From Polaribacter sp. Hel1_85 (GTDB taxonomy: Bacteria > Bacteroidota > Bacteroidia > Flavobacteriales > Flavobacteriaceae), in assembly GCF_000766795.1 (NCBI RefSeq), contig NZ_JPDS01000002.1:1121001-1185000 (forward strand): DNA of 64,000 nucleotides, in the 5' to 3' direction. A program made the translations under genes and the position numbers. Numbering within the stretch: the first letter of the stretch is position 1; the number at the start of each line of letters is the position of its first letter. The notes below the pieces were generated by a model. The model made no database searches. It was not told the DNA's origin and saw only the letters and a program-made list of their open reading frames with translations. Shown here piece after piece: positions 44,971 through 54,147 of this stretch.

Positions 44971-45837
44971 ATGAAAAGAAGTTTAAGTGTATTGTTTTTC
45001 TTAAGTGCCATTTCTAATTTTGCTCAAGAAGAAACTGTTAGTGATGTAAAAAATAATGTAGAAAATACCATTTCTACTGCAACAGACGTAATCTCTTTTA
45101 CCAAAATTCTTACAATTGTAGTTGTAATAGTACTCACTTGGGGTTTAATGAAGTTGTTAGATTGGTTTTTTAAAAATTTGGTTAAAAACTTTAACAGACA
45201 TCGATTAAAGATTCTAAGATTACAACCCGTTATAAAAATATTAGTTTGGACATTAGCCGTTTATACTTTAATTGTAACACTTTTTAATCCATCTGCAGAA
45301 GCTGTTTATGCATTAATGGGTTCTTCTGCTTTAGCTTTGGGTTTTGCACTGCAAGACATTGTAAAAAATATTTTTGGAGGTTTATTAATTATCTTAGATA
45401 GACCTTTTCAAATTGGAGATAGAATCAATATCAAAGGAAATTATGGAGAAGTGGTAAACATTGGTTTACGAAATACCATTGTAAATACTTTGGATGATAA
45501 TACAGTTACCATACCAAATTCAGCAATTATTTCTGATAGTATTTCAAATGCAAATTCAGGAGCATTAGATTGTATGGTTGTTGTTAATTTATGGTTGCCT
45601 ATTAATGTTGATGTCACTGAAATTAGAAAAATTGTGCAAGAAGCAGCAATTACATCTAGGTATTTAAATATTGATAAACCAGTTACAATTTTGTTTTTTG
45701 ATCATTTTGATGATCATGCAGCAACAAAAGTAGTTGTAAAAGCATATGTATTAGATGCACGTTATGAAAAACTGTTTGAAGGTGATGTAACAGAAGCTTC
45801 TAAAAAAGCGTTTATTGAAGCTGGAATTTATAACTAG
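44971..45837 (+). CDS. Mechanosensitive ion channel, MscS family
   Basis: 288 residues. An N-terminal hydrophobic stretch that may be a signal, three membrane helices (about 45-65, 88-107 and 113-133), then the pore-lining helix and beta domain: MGSSALALGFALQDIVKNIFGG (split as MGSSALALGFALQD and IVKNIFGG) and PFQIGDRI, VVNIGLRNT. Such channels open on membrane tension and release osmolytes. No extra cytoplasmic domain. Encoded immediately after a degenerate P-loop protein, which may gate or tether it; that link is inferred from gene coupling. Confidence 0.88.
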   Translation: MKRSLSVLFFLSAISNFAQEETVSDVKNNVENTISTATDVISFTKILTIVVVIVLTWGLMKLLDWFFKNLVKNFNRHRLKILRLQPVIKILVWTLAVYTLIVTLFNPSAEAVYALMGSSALALGFALQDIVKNIFGGLLIILDRPFQIGDRINIKGNYGEVVNIGLRNTIVNTLDDNTVTIPNSAIISDSISNANSGALDCMVVVNLWLPINVDVTEIRKIVQEAAITSRYLNIDKPVTILFFDHFDDHAATKVVVKAYVLDARYEKLFEGDVTEASKKAFIEAGIYN

Positions 45838-45903
45838 TTTATATTACTTTTTGTGTAACAAAACATACAAAAATGTAGCTTAAAATCATTTATCTTTGTA
45901 GTT

Positions 45904-46926
45904 ATGAACGAAAATTTAAATCCTGAAAATGACAATTTATCTAATGAAGATTTAGATGTTGAAAAAAAGTTAAGACCGCTTTCATTTGATGATTTTACAG
46001 GACAAGATCAAGCAATTGATAACTTAAAAGTTTTTGTTGAAGCAGCAAACCAAAGAGGAGAAGCTTTAGATCATACATTATTTCATGGACCTCCGGGTTT
46101 AGGAAAAACAACTTTAGCTCATATTTTAGCAAATGAATTACAAGTAGGTATAAAAGTTACTTCTGGTCCTGTTTTAGACAAACCAGGAGATTTAGCAGGT
46201 TTACTTACTAATCTAGATGAACGTGATGTTTTATTTATTGATGAAATTCATAGATTAAGCCCAATTGTAGAAGAGTATTTATATTCTGCAATGGAAGATT
46301 ATAAAATTGATATTATGATTGAATCTGGCCCAAATGCCAGAACCGTTCAAATCAATTTAGAACCATTTACTTTAATTGGTGCTACAACTCGTTCAGGATT
46401 ATTAACAGCTCCAATGAGAGCACGTTTTGGAATTAGCAGTAGATTACATTATTATAAAACAGAATTATTAACTACAATTATTCAAAGAAGTGCGCATATT
46501 TTAAATGTTCCTATTTCTATGGAAGCTGCCATAGAAATCGCAGGAAGAAGTAGAGGAACACCAAGAATTGCCAATGCTTTATTAAGAAGAGTTCGTGATT
46601 TTGCACAAATAAAAGGAGATGGAAACATTACAATAGAAATTGCAAAATATGCTTTAAAAGCGCTAAATGTTGATGCTCATGGTTTAGATGAAATGGACAA
46701 TAAAATTTTAGCAACTATTATTGATAAATTTAAAGGAGGACCTGTAGGAATAAGCACAATTGCCACAGCAGTTTCTGAAAATACAGAAACGATTGAAGAA
46801 GTGTATGAACCTTTTTTAATTCAGCAAGGTTTTATAATGCGAACTCCAAGAGGTAGAGAAGTTACAGATTTAGCCTACAAACATTTAGGAAGAATAAAAG
46901 GAAGAAACCAAGGAGAATTGTTTTAA
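45904..46926 (+). CDS. ruvB: Holliday junction branch migration helicase RuvB
   Basis: 340 residues, AAA+ motor of the RuvAB complex. Walker [10 protein letters not shown] (62-70 region), Walker B FIDEIHR with D113-E114, sensor 1 GATTRSG, arginine finger region PMRARFGI, and the C-terminal winged helix with GLDEMD and TPRGREVT. Normal length. A -7 box TATCTTTG (45891-45898) lies only 5 bases before the ATG, so the mRNA may be nearly leaderless. The sulfate permease follows directly. Confidence 0.97.
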   Translation: MNENLNPENDNLSNEDLDVEKKLRPLSFDDFTGQDQAIDNLKVFVEAANQRGEALDHTLFHGPPGLGKTTLAHILANELQVGIKVTSGPVLDKPGDLAGLLTNLDERDVLFIDEIHRLSPIVEEYLYSAMEDYKIDIMIESGPNARTVQINLEPFTLIGATTRSGLLTAPMRARFGISSRLHYYKTELLTTIIQRSAHILNVPISMEAAIEIAGRSRGTPRIANALLRRVRDFAQIKGDGNITIEIAKYALKALNVDAHGLDEMDNKILATIIDKFKGGPVGISTIATAVSENTETIEEVYEPFLIQQGFIMRTPRGREVTDLAYKHLGRIKGRNQGELF

Positions 46927-46929
46927 TTG

Positions 46930-48657
46930 ATGAATATTAAAAAATTAATACCAATATTAGAATGGCTGCCAAACTATAATACATCCCTTTTTAAGGGAGA
47001 TTTAGTAGCAGGTATTACTGTTGGTATTATTTTAATTCCACAGGGAATTGCCTATGCTTTAATTGCTGGTTTACCACCAATTTATGGTTTATATTGTGCA
47101 TTAGTGCCACAAGTAATGTATGCTATTTTTGGCTCTTCAAGGCAAGTAGCTATTGGTCCTGTAGCTATGGATTCATTAATTGTTGCTACAGGAGTTTCAA
47201 CATTGGCTTTAGCAGGGTCTGACAGTTATATTTCTATTGCAATTTTATTAGCTTTAATGGTTGGTGCTATTCAATTTATTATGGGGATTTTTAGTTTAGG
47301 ATTTATTGTAAACTTCCTTTCTAAACCTGTAATTACAGGCTTTACATCTGCAGTAGCATTAATTATTGGCTTTAATCAATTTAGAAATTTATTTGGAGTA
47401 GATTTTGTACAAAGCGATCAATTACAGTATGTTGTAGAAGATATTTGGCTTCAATTATCAAGCTACAATTTTCACACAACAATTATTGGTTTAATTTCTG
47501 TGGTTGTAATTATTATTTTTAGAAGAATAAATAAAAAAATACCAAACGCATTAATTGTAGTAATTCTCGGAATTATAATAATGAAGTATTTTGGACATTC
47601 CTTTAACGATGTTTCTATTGTAAAAGACATTCCTTCAGGATTACCTTTATTTAGTATTCCAGAGTTCGATTTTGACCTTTTAAGAGAATTGTTTCCTATT
47701 GCATTTACTTTAGTAATGGTTGGTTATTTAGAAATTATATCTATCGGAAAATCGTTAGAAGCAAAACAAGATGAATATAGAATAAGACCAAACCAAGAAT
47801 TAATTGCTTTAGGATTAAGTAATATGATGGGCTCCTTTTTTAAAGCATTTCCAACTACTTCAAGTTTTTCTAGATCTGCAATTAATCAAGAAAGTGGAGC
47901 AAAAACAGGAATGGCTTCATTAATTTCTGTAGTAATGGTAGTTTTTACCTTATTATTTTTAACACCAATGTTTTATCATTTACCAAAAACAGTTTTAGCA
48001 GCAATTATTATTGTAGCAGTTTTTGGTTTGGTAAATATTAAAGAAGCTGCTTTTTTATGGAAAGCAAATCATTTAGATTTCTGGTTAATGTTAGCCACTT
48101 TTTTAGGAACCTTATTATTAGGTATCGAATTCGGCATTATTGTTGGAGTTGGTTTGTCATTAATAGTTTTAATTTTTAGAACCTCTAGACCTTATGTAGC
48201 AGAATTAGGGAAAGTTCCAAATTCTGATTTTTATAGAAATAGAAGTCGTTTTGAAGAAGTTATTATTGAAGATGATATTTTAATATTTAGGTTTGATGCT
48301 CAAATATATTATGCAAATTCAAGTTATTTTAGAGACAAGTTAGATGAAATGGCTATTAAAAAAGGAGATGCATTAAAGCTAATAGTTTTAGATGCAGAAA
48401 GCATTAATAGAGTAGATAGTACAGGAGTAGAAATGTTAAAAGAAAGAATAAAGTTTTATAAAAAGAAAGGTGTTACTTTTCTATTGGCAGGAGTTAAAGG
48501 TCCAGTTAGAGACGATTTATTTAGAAGTGGTATTTTATCTATCATAGATTTAAATCACTTTTTTATGCGTGCAAATGGAGCAGTTCAATTTTATAAAACA
48601 GGATGTAGAGAACAACAAGAAAAGTATGCAAAATACATTCATCAAGCATACCATTAA
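46930..48657 (+). CDS. SulP family anion permease with STAS domain
   Basis: 575 residues from ATG 46930; the TTG just before it overlaps nothing useful. About 10-14 membrane helices (residues about 20-425) with the SulP signature PPIYGLYCALVPQVMYAIFG, split as PPIYGLYCALVP and QVMYAIFG, then a STAS domain (about 440-555: VIIEDDILIFRFDAQIYYANS and LDAESINRVDSTGVEML in shorter parts). Substrates in the family include sulfate, bicarbonate and dicarboxylates; specificity cannot be read here. The following sulfur genes make sulfate or another sulfur oxyanion a reasonable guess. ruvB ends 3 bases before its start. Confidence 0.9.
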   Translation: MNIKKLIPILEWLPNYNTSLFKGDLVAGITVGIILIPQGIAYALIAGLPPIYGLYCALVPQVMYAIFGSSRQVAIGPVAMDSLIVATGVSTLALAGSDSYISIAILLALMVGAIQFIMGIFSLGFIVNFLSKPVITGFTSAVALIIGFNQFRNLFGVDFVQSDQLQYVVEDIWLQLSSYNFHTTIIGLISVVVIIIFRRINKKIPNALIVVILGIIIMKYFGHSFNDVSIVKDIPSGLPLFSIPEFDFDLLRELFPIAFTLVMVGYLEIISIGKSLEAKQDEYRIRPNQELIALGLSNMMGSFFKAFPTTSSFSRSAINQESGAKTGMASLISVVMVVFTLLFLTPMFYHLPKTVLAAIIIVAVFGLVNIKEAAFLWKANHLDFWLMLATFLGTLLLGIEFGIIVGVGLSLIVLIFRTSRPYVAELGKVPNSDFYRNRSRFEEVIIEDDILIFRFDAQIYYANSSYFRDKLDEMAIKKGDALKLIVLDAESINRVDSTGVEMLKERIKFYKKKGVTFLLAGVKGPVRDDLFRSGILSIIDLNHFFMRANGAVQFYKTGCREQQEKYAKYIHQAYH

Positions 48658-48726
48658 TTAATAATAGACTGATAAAAGTCATTTGAAAAATTTATTTTTT
48701 CAAGTTACTTTGAATCGTTAAAAAAG

Positions 48727-48733
48727 AAGGAGG
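48727..48733 (+). promoter_or_regulatory. Strong Shine-Dalgarno site of the CstB-like gene
   Basis: AAGGAGG, 6 bases before the ATG at 48740. A full match to anti-SD, unusual in this window where most genes lack one. Confidence 0.75.
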
Positions 48734-48739
48734 ATTACA

Positions 48740-50146
48740 ATGATAATAGAACAAATTTATACAGGTTGTTTAGCTCAAGGAGCTTATTATATAGAAAGTA
48801 ATGGCGAAGTTGCTATAATAGATCCATTAAGAGAAGTACAAGATTATATAGATAGAGCAGATAAGAAAAATGCAAAAATCAAATATATTTTTGAAACTCA
48901 TTTTCATGCAGATTTTGTAAGTGGTCATGTTACTTTGGCTGAAAAAACAGGAGCAAAAATTGTGTATGGACCAACAGCAAAAACTAATTTTGATGCAATT
49001 ATAGCAGAAGACAATCAGGTTTTTAAAATAGGAGATATTACAATTACAGTATTACATACTCCTGGTCATACAATGGAAAGTTCTTGTTATCTTTTAAAAG
49101 ATGAAAACGGAAAAGATTATGCCATTTTTAGTGGTGACACATTATTTTTAGGAGATGTTGGTCGTCCAGATTTAGCACAGAAAGGAGCTATTACAGAAGA
49201 AGATTTAGCAGGTTATTTATTTGATAGTTTACGTAATAAAGTAATGACTTTAGCAGATGATGTTATTGTATATCCTGCACATGGAGCTGGTTCTGCTTGT
49301 GGTAAAAGTTTAAGCAAAGAAACTGTGGGAACAATTGGTAATCAAAAAGAAACCAATTATGCTTTAAGAGCAAATATGACCAAAGAAGAGTTTGTAAAAG
49401 AAGTTACCGATGGTTTATTGCCACCTCCAGCATATTTCCCTTTAAATGTGAAACTGAATAAGGAAGGATATCAAAATATAGATGATGTTATAGAAAACAG
49501 TGCAAAACCATTATCTGTAGAAGCGTTTGAAATTCATGCAAATGAAACTGAAGCATTAATTTTAGATGTTCGTCATCAATCAGAATTTATAAAAGGATTT
49601 ATACCAAAATCTATTTTTATAGGTTTAGGAGGTACTTTTGCACCTTGGGTTGGTGCATTGATAAAAGATATTAAACAACCCATTTTATTGGTAACTCCAG
49701 AAGGAGAAGAAGAAGCTACAATTATACGATTGTCTAGAGTTGGTTTTGATAATGTTTTAGGCTATTTACAAGGAAGTTTTGAAGCATGGAAAAATACTGG
49801 TAAAGAAATAGATACTTTAGAATCTGTTTCTGCGAGTGTTTTAGAAGAAAAAATTAAAGAAAACGCGTTAGTTTTTGATGTTAGAAAACCTGGAGAATAT
49901 GAAAGTGAACATTTAAAAGTTGCAAAAAATACGCCTTTAGATTTTTTAAATGACCATATTTCAGAGTTCCCTAAGAAAGAAGATTTTTATATACATTGTG
50001 CAAGTGGTTATCGTTCTGTAATTGCTTCTTCTATTCTAAAAGCAAGAGGATTTCATAATGTAATTGATGTTGAAGGTGGTTTTAATGCAACTATAAATAC
50101 AAATATTGAAAGAACTGCAGCTGTTTGTCCTTCAACATTAAAATAG
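48740..50146 (+). CDS. CstB-like persulfide dioxygenase/sulfurtransferase (MBL + two rhodanese domains)
   Basis: 468 residues. The N-terminal metallo-beta-lactamase domain has ETHFHADFVSGH (52-63), TPGHTMESSCY and FSGDTLFLGDVGRPD, the pattern of ETHE1-type persulfide dioxygenases. C187 in HGAGSACGKS stands where CstB has its interdomain cysteine. A first rhodanese-like domain (about 255-355) lacks an active cysteine; the second (about 365-460) has HCASGYRS with C420. The same order is known from S. aureus CstB, which oxidises persulfides and makes thiosulfate. Cytoplasmic. Likely role: sulfide or persulfide detoxification. First gene of a three-gene run. Confidence 0.85.
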   Translation: MIIEQIYTGCLAQGAYYIESNGEVAIIDPLREVQDYIDRADKKNAKIKYIFETHFHADFVSGHVTLAEKTGAKIVYGPTAKTNFDAIIAEDNQVFKIGDITITVLHTPGHTMESSCYLLKDENGKDYAIFSGDTLFLGDVGRPDLAQKGAITEEDLAGYLFDSLRNKVMTLADDVIVYPAHGAGSACGKSLSKETVGTIGNQKETNYALRANMTKEEFVKEVTDGLLPPPAYFPLNVKLNKEGYQNIDDVIENSAKPLSVEAFEIHANETEALILDVRHQSEFIKGFIPKSIFIGLGGTFAPWVGALIKDIKQPILLVTPEGEEEATIIRLSRVGFDNVLGYLQGSFEAWKNTGKEIDTLESVSASVLEEKIKENALVFDVRKPGEYESEHLKVAKNTPLDFLNDHISEFPKKEDFYIHCASGYRSVIASSILKARGFHNVIDVEGGFNATINTNIERTAAVCPSTLK

Positions 50147-50150
50147 TAAA

Positions 50151-50522
50151 ATGAAACAATTATTTTTAATATTTTTTGCGAGTTTTCTTTTTATCAATTG
50201 TGGAAACTCACAAGAAATAAAAACAATATCAACATTAGAGTTAAAAGATTTATTGTCTAAAGATAAAGTTCAAATAGTAGATGTAAGAACAAAAAATGAG
50301 ATAAAATATGGATTTATAGAATCTTCTATTTTTATTGATTTTTTTGATAATAATTTTACTGAAAAAGCAGTTAATAAATTAGATAAAAACAAACCAGTAT
50401 ATTTATACTGTAGAAGTGGAAACAGAAGTGGTAATGCCACAAAATTATTGCAAGGAAAAGGATATGAAGTCTATAATGTTTTAGGCGGATATAATCAATG
50501 GAAAAAAGAAAATAAGAAATAA
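50151..50522 (+). CDS. Rhodanese-domain lipoprotein
   Basis: 123 residues. Lipobox FINC (C17), then a single rhodanese domain with IVDVRTKNE and the active loop YCRSGNRSG (C87). An exported, lipid-anchored sulfurtransferase, probably facing the periplasm. It begins 4 bases after the CstB-like gene, and its stop overlaps the next start (TAATG). It may handle sulfane sulfur outside the membrane. Confidence 0.88.
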   Translation: MKQLFLIFFASFLFINCGNSQEIKTISTLELKDLLSKDKVQIVDVRTKNEIKYGFIESSIFIDFFDNNFTEKAVNKLDKNKPVYLYCRSGNRSGNATKLLQGKGYEVYNVLGGYNQWKKENKK

Positions 50523-50788
50523 TGAAAGCAGATATACAAATAGAAAACTTAAAATGTGGTGGTTGTGCAGCAACTATTAAAAAAGGAATATTAGCTCTAG
50601 ATGGGGTAAATGAAATAGATATTGATATAGAAAAATCAATTGTTTCAATTACATCAGAAAATGATAATTTAGAAGAAATTAGATTAAAGTTATCTAAATT
50701 AGGTTATCCAGAAGTTGGTGATAAAAACACTGTTTTACACAAAGCAAAATCTTTTGTAAGTTGCGCTGTTGGTAGAATAGATTCTTAA
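50522..50788 (+). CDS. Heavy-metal-associated (HMA) domain protein
   Basis: 88 residues. CGGC (12-15) with ILALDGVNEIDID and LSKLGYPEVG typical of the ferredoxin-like HMA fold (CopZ type). Extra tail of about 20 residues with one more cysteine (SCAVGRIDS). Binds a soft metal such as Cu(I) or Zn(II), or may exchange thiols with the rhodanese proteins; the operon context with sulfur enzymes is notable. Overlaps the rhodanese stop by 1 base. Terminator follows. Confidence 0.85.
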   Translation: MKADIQIENLKCGGCAATIKKGILALDGVNEIDIDIEKSIVSITSENDNLEEIRLKLSKLGYPEVGDKNTVLHKAKSFVSCAVGRIDS

Positions 50789-50804
50789 AGAATATTTACA
50801 TAAT

Positions 50805-50852
50805 AAGAGGGAACAAAAACTTAATAATTCGAGTTTTTGTTCCCTCTTTTTC
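50805..50852 (+). terminator. Terminator of the sulfur cluster
   Basis: AAGAGGGAACAAAAACT (50805-50821) and AGTTTTTGTTCCCTCTT (50832-50848) pair perfectly over 17 bp, followed by T tract. Confidence 0.93.
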
Positions 50853-50865
50853 TTATTTTAGTTCT

Positions 50866-53800
50866 ATGAAAAAAATATTAATTGCTATGTTTTTTGTGGC
50901 TAATTTTAGTTTCTCACAAGAAAAAATTCCCTTTGTAGATTATGACGAAATAATTCAGAAAATCTCGAAAGAAGAAAACAATGAAAAAGTAATCTCTCTT
51001 ATCAATACACTCAATAAGAATGACTCTGCTTATTACTCATTACTTATTTCAAAATCATATTATTTACTACAATTAAAAAAGTATGAAGAGGCATTAAATG
51101 TTGTAAACGAAGGTATTAATAGTAGTCATCAACATTCTAAAGTTAACTTTTATGCGAATAAAGGGGTTGTTTTATCTAACCTAAAAAAGGATGATAAAGC
51201 TTTAGAAAATTACAATGAAGGTCTTAAATATTATCCAAAGAACTATTTACTTTGGTTTAATAAAGGGCATATTTTAGAAATTCAAGGTAAATTAAATGAA
51301 GCTGTAAATGCATATAAAAAAGCAATTTCTTTAAATCCAACTTATACCAAACCACATTTACAGATTGGTAATATTTATTATAAACAAGAGCGTTTTACAC
51401 AAGCATTAATGTGTTTTAATCTGTATTTACTTTTAGAACCAGATGCAGATGGAGCATTTACTGTTTTAAAGTCTTTAAATAACATTGTAAAAGCAAAAAA
51501 TTCTAATAAAAGAGATCTAAATATTACCTTAGATGACCAAGATGATTCTTTTGAGGATATAGATTTAGTATTGAGTAGTAAAGTAGCTATGAATAAGAAT
51601 TACAAAACAAGTAACCCTATAAATATAGCATTAGTAAGACAGAACCATGCAATGATTGCCCAGTTAAAAAACTTTAAAGGAAATGGTGGTTTTTGGGATA
51701 AAACATACGTGCCATTCTATAAATGGATTGCTAAAAATAATAAATTTGATGATTTTACTTATACACTTACATACGCTATTGAAAATGAAGATTATAAAAA
51801 AATCATAAAGAATAATACCGAAGAAATCATTGCTTTTTTAGCAGATTTAAAAATTAAATGGGCAAATTTAGTATCTAAAAATAACATTCTTTTTAATGGA
51901 AAGCAACAAGAAGTTACTTATGAATATAGTGATTCTTATGTAGATGCAGTTGGTAATTATGAAGAAGGAAAACCAGTTGGATTTTGGCAATTTTATAATG
52001 AATCGGGTAGGTTAACAGCAGAAGGAAATTTTGATAATTCTGGAGAAAGAACTGGTAAATGGACATGGTTTACATCATTAAATAAAATAAAAGAGACTGC
52101 TTTTTACAAAGACGGAGTTTTAGAAGGGAAAAATTTAATGTTCCATAATAATGGAAAGAAATATGTAGATGCAAATTATGTAAACGATTCTTTGCATTGG
52201 CAATATGAGTATTTTAATAATAAAGGCGCTTTGGTTCAAAGAAAATTTTTTAATTCTGGTGTTTTAGACGGAATGTATAAATCGTATTTTGATGTTGGAG
52301 AAAAGATTCTTGAATTTAAAATTCCTTATAAAAACGGAGAAATTGATGGTGAGGTTTTAGAATATTATGCAAATGGAGATGTATATGCAAAATCATATTA
52401 TGTTGCTGGTAAAAAGAATGGATTAGAAACAGTTTATCATTATAATAAAAAAGTTTCTTCAGAAATTAATTATGTAAATGGAGAGTTAAGTGGAAGTTAT
52501 AAATCATTCCATTCTAATGGAAAGCCAAATGAAGTTGGACAAAGTTTTGAAGGTTTTTACAATGGCGCTTGGAAAACGTTTTATTCTGACGGAACGCTAG
52601 AAAGTGAATCTACCTACAAAAACGGAAGTTTACATGATTTATATAAATACTATGATACTGATGGCAAGTTATTTTATGAATATATTTATAGAAAAGGAGA
52701 AATAATTGCCTTCACATTCTATAATAAAGACGCAACTGTTTTAAAGAAAGGTAAAAAGAAAAGCGGTGAATTTTATTATGAAGGATTTTCGCCAAAAGGA
52801 AATAAAACCACTGAAGGATTGTATGATATTTCTGGAGGAAAATCTGGCGAATGGAAATTTTATACAGATAATGGTGTTTTAAAAAATAAAGGAAACTTTA
52901 AAGAAAATAAAATAATCGGAGAGTACTTTACTTATTTTAAAAATGGAAATATCGATAATATAACCAATTATAAAGAAGATGTAATAGATGGTTATTATGT
53001 TGGTTATCATATAAATGGTAAAATGGCTACTCAAGGTTGGTATAAAGATGGAAATCAGGTTGGTGAATGGAGATATTATAATATAGATGGTACTATTAAC
53101 GCTGTGAATTTTTATCATAAAGGAATGCTTAACGGTGCTCAAAAAACCTTTGGTGTTTCTGGTAAATTAATAGCAACTACTTTTTATCAATTTGGCAATT
53201 TAATATCTGAAGAAATTTATGATAAAAATGAAATTCCGTTTCAAAAAATGGATTACGTCTCAAAAGAAAAAGAATATAAGATTATTAATAAACATTATAA
53301 TGGAAAAACTAGAGCTGCCATTTCTTATGTAAATGAAGTAAAGCATGGAGACTATGAAGTTTTTTATTATAATGGAAATAAGGAAATTACCGGTAGTTAT
53401 TTAAATGGGAAACAAAACGGACTTTGGACTTGGTATTATGAAAACGGAAATATAGAAAGCAAAGCCAATTATTCTAGAGGGAATGCACAAGGAAAAGTGA
53501 TTAACTATTATAAAAATGGTAAAATACAAGGTGAATATAATTTTGAAAATGATTTAGAGGTAGGTGTTAGTAAAAAATTCTATGATAATGGAGTTAAAAA
53601 AGCCACAATTGAATATTATGAAGGAAAAAAACATGGAAAACATGAGTTTTACGATTCTTCTGGGAAATTGCAATTAATTCGATTTTACAATCATGGAGAA
53701 ATTATTGGTTATAGTTATTTAGATAAAAACGGAACAGAAATTGCAATGACTCCACTAGATAAAGAAAGTGGAAAAATTGAAGCGTTTTTTGATAATGGTA

Positions 53801-54147
53801 AACCTTCAAAAACAATGGAATATCAATTTGGAGATTTTATAAATAACTATAAATCCTATTTTTATTCTGGAGTTTTAATGGAGGAAATTAATTATTTAGA
53901 TGGAAATTTTCATGGTGTTAGAAAAGAATATTTTGAAAACGGAAACCTAAAAAAAGAAACCAATTACTTTCAAGGAGAAAAGCAAGGAAAACAAATTGTA
54001 TATTTCGAAAACGGAAATAAAAAAGAAGAATTTAATTTTGCAAATGATGTAAAACACGGAATGTCTTTTTTTTACGATGAAGCAGGGAAATTAAAAACCA
54101 AAAAGGAGTATTTTAATGGAAAAACATATAAAGTCGAAAATTTATAA
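50866..54147 (+). CDS. Exported TPR protein with a long MORN-variant (YwqK-type) repeat array
   Basis: 1093 residues with a signal peptide (about 1-18, ending SFSQ). Residues about 30-205 hold TPR repeats (for example DDKALENYNEGLKYYPKNYLL in part, NEAVNAYKKAISLNP). From about 350 to the end there are some thirty MORN-variant units of about 22 residues with the pattern YYENGNIESKANYSRGNAQGK, shown in part as YENGN and G-x-W-x-x-Y. Such repeats occur in YwqK-type proteins annotated as antitoxins, but here they are exported. Predicted periplasmic or surface scaffold. Its 3' end overlaps the next gene by 32 bases in another frame. Confidence 0.85.
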   Translation: MKKILIAMFFVANFSFSQEKIPFVDYDEIIQKISKEENNEKVISLINTLNKNDSAYYSLLISKSYYLLQLKKYEEALNVVNEGINSSHQHSKVNFYANKGVVLSNLKKDDKALENYNEGLKYYPKNYLLWFNKGHILEIQGKLNEAVNAYKKAISLNPTYTKPHLQIGNIYYKQERFTQALMCFNLYLLLEPDADGAFTVLKSLNNIVKAKNSNKRDLNITLDDQDDSFEDIDLVLSSKVAMNKNYKTSNPINIALVRQNHAMIAQLKNFKGNGGFWDKTYVPFYKWIAKNNKFDDFTYTLTYAIENEDYKKIIKNNTEEIIAFLADLKIKWANLVSKNNILFNGKQQEVTYEYSDSYVDAVGNYEEGKPVGFWQFYNESGRLTAEGNFDNSGERTGKWTWFTSLNKIKETAFYKDGVLEGKNLMFHNNGKKYVDANYVNDSLHWQYEYFNNKGALVQRKFFNSGVLDGMYKSYFDVGEKILEFKIPYKNGEIDGEVLEYYANGDVYAKSYYVAGKKNGLETVYHYNKKVSSEINYVNGELSGSYKSFHSNGKPNEVGQSFEGFYNGAWKTFYSDGTLESESTYKNGSLHDLYKYYDTDGKLFYEYIYRKGEIIAFTFYNKDATVLKKGKKKSGEFYYEGFSPKGNKTTEGLYDISGGKSGEWKFYTDNGVLKNKGNFKENKIIGEYFTYFKNGNIDNITNYKEDVIDGYYVGYHINGKMATQGWYKDGNQVGEWRYYNIDGTINAVNFYHKGMLNGAQKTFGVSGKLIATTFYQFGNLISEEIYDKNEIPFQKMDYVSKEKEYKIINKHYNGKTRAAISYVNEVKHGDYEVFYYNGNKEITGSYLNGKQNGLWTWYYENGNIESKANYSRGNAQGKVINYYKNGKIQGEYNFENDLEVGVSKKFYDNGVKKATIEYYEGKKHGKHEFYDSSGKLQLIRFYNHGEIIGYSYLDKNGTEIAMTPLDKESGKIEAFFDNGKPSKTMEYQFGDFINNYKSYFYSGVLMEEINYLDGNFHGVRKEYFENGNLKKETNYFQGEKQGKQIVYFENGNKKEEFNFANDVKHGMSFFYDEAGKLKTKKEYFNGKTYKVENL

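Noticed and set aside
51898..54147. Periodic repeats in DNA, possible CRISPR or mobile repeat
   Set aside because: The period is that of protein-level MORN-variant units inside an open frame and the DNA is diverged.
50866..54147. YwqK-type toxin-antitoxin antitoxin
   Set aside because: MORN-variant repeats are often so annotated, but the protein has a signal peptide, TPR domain and no toxin neighbour.
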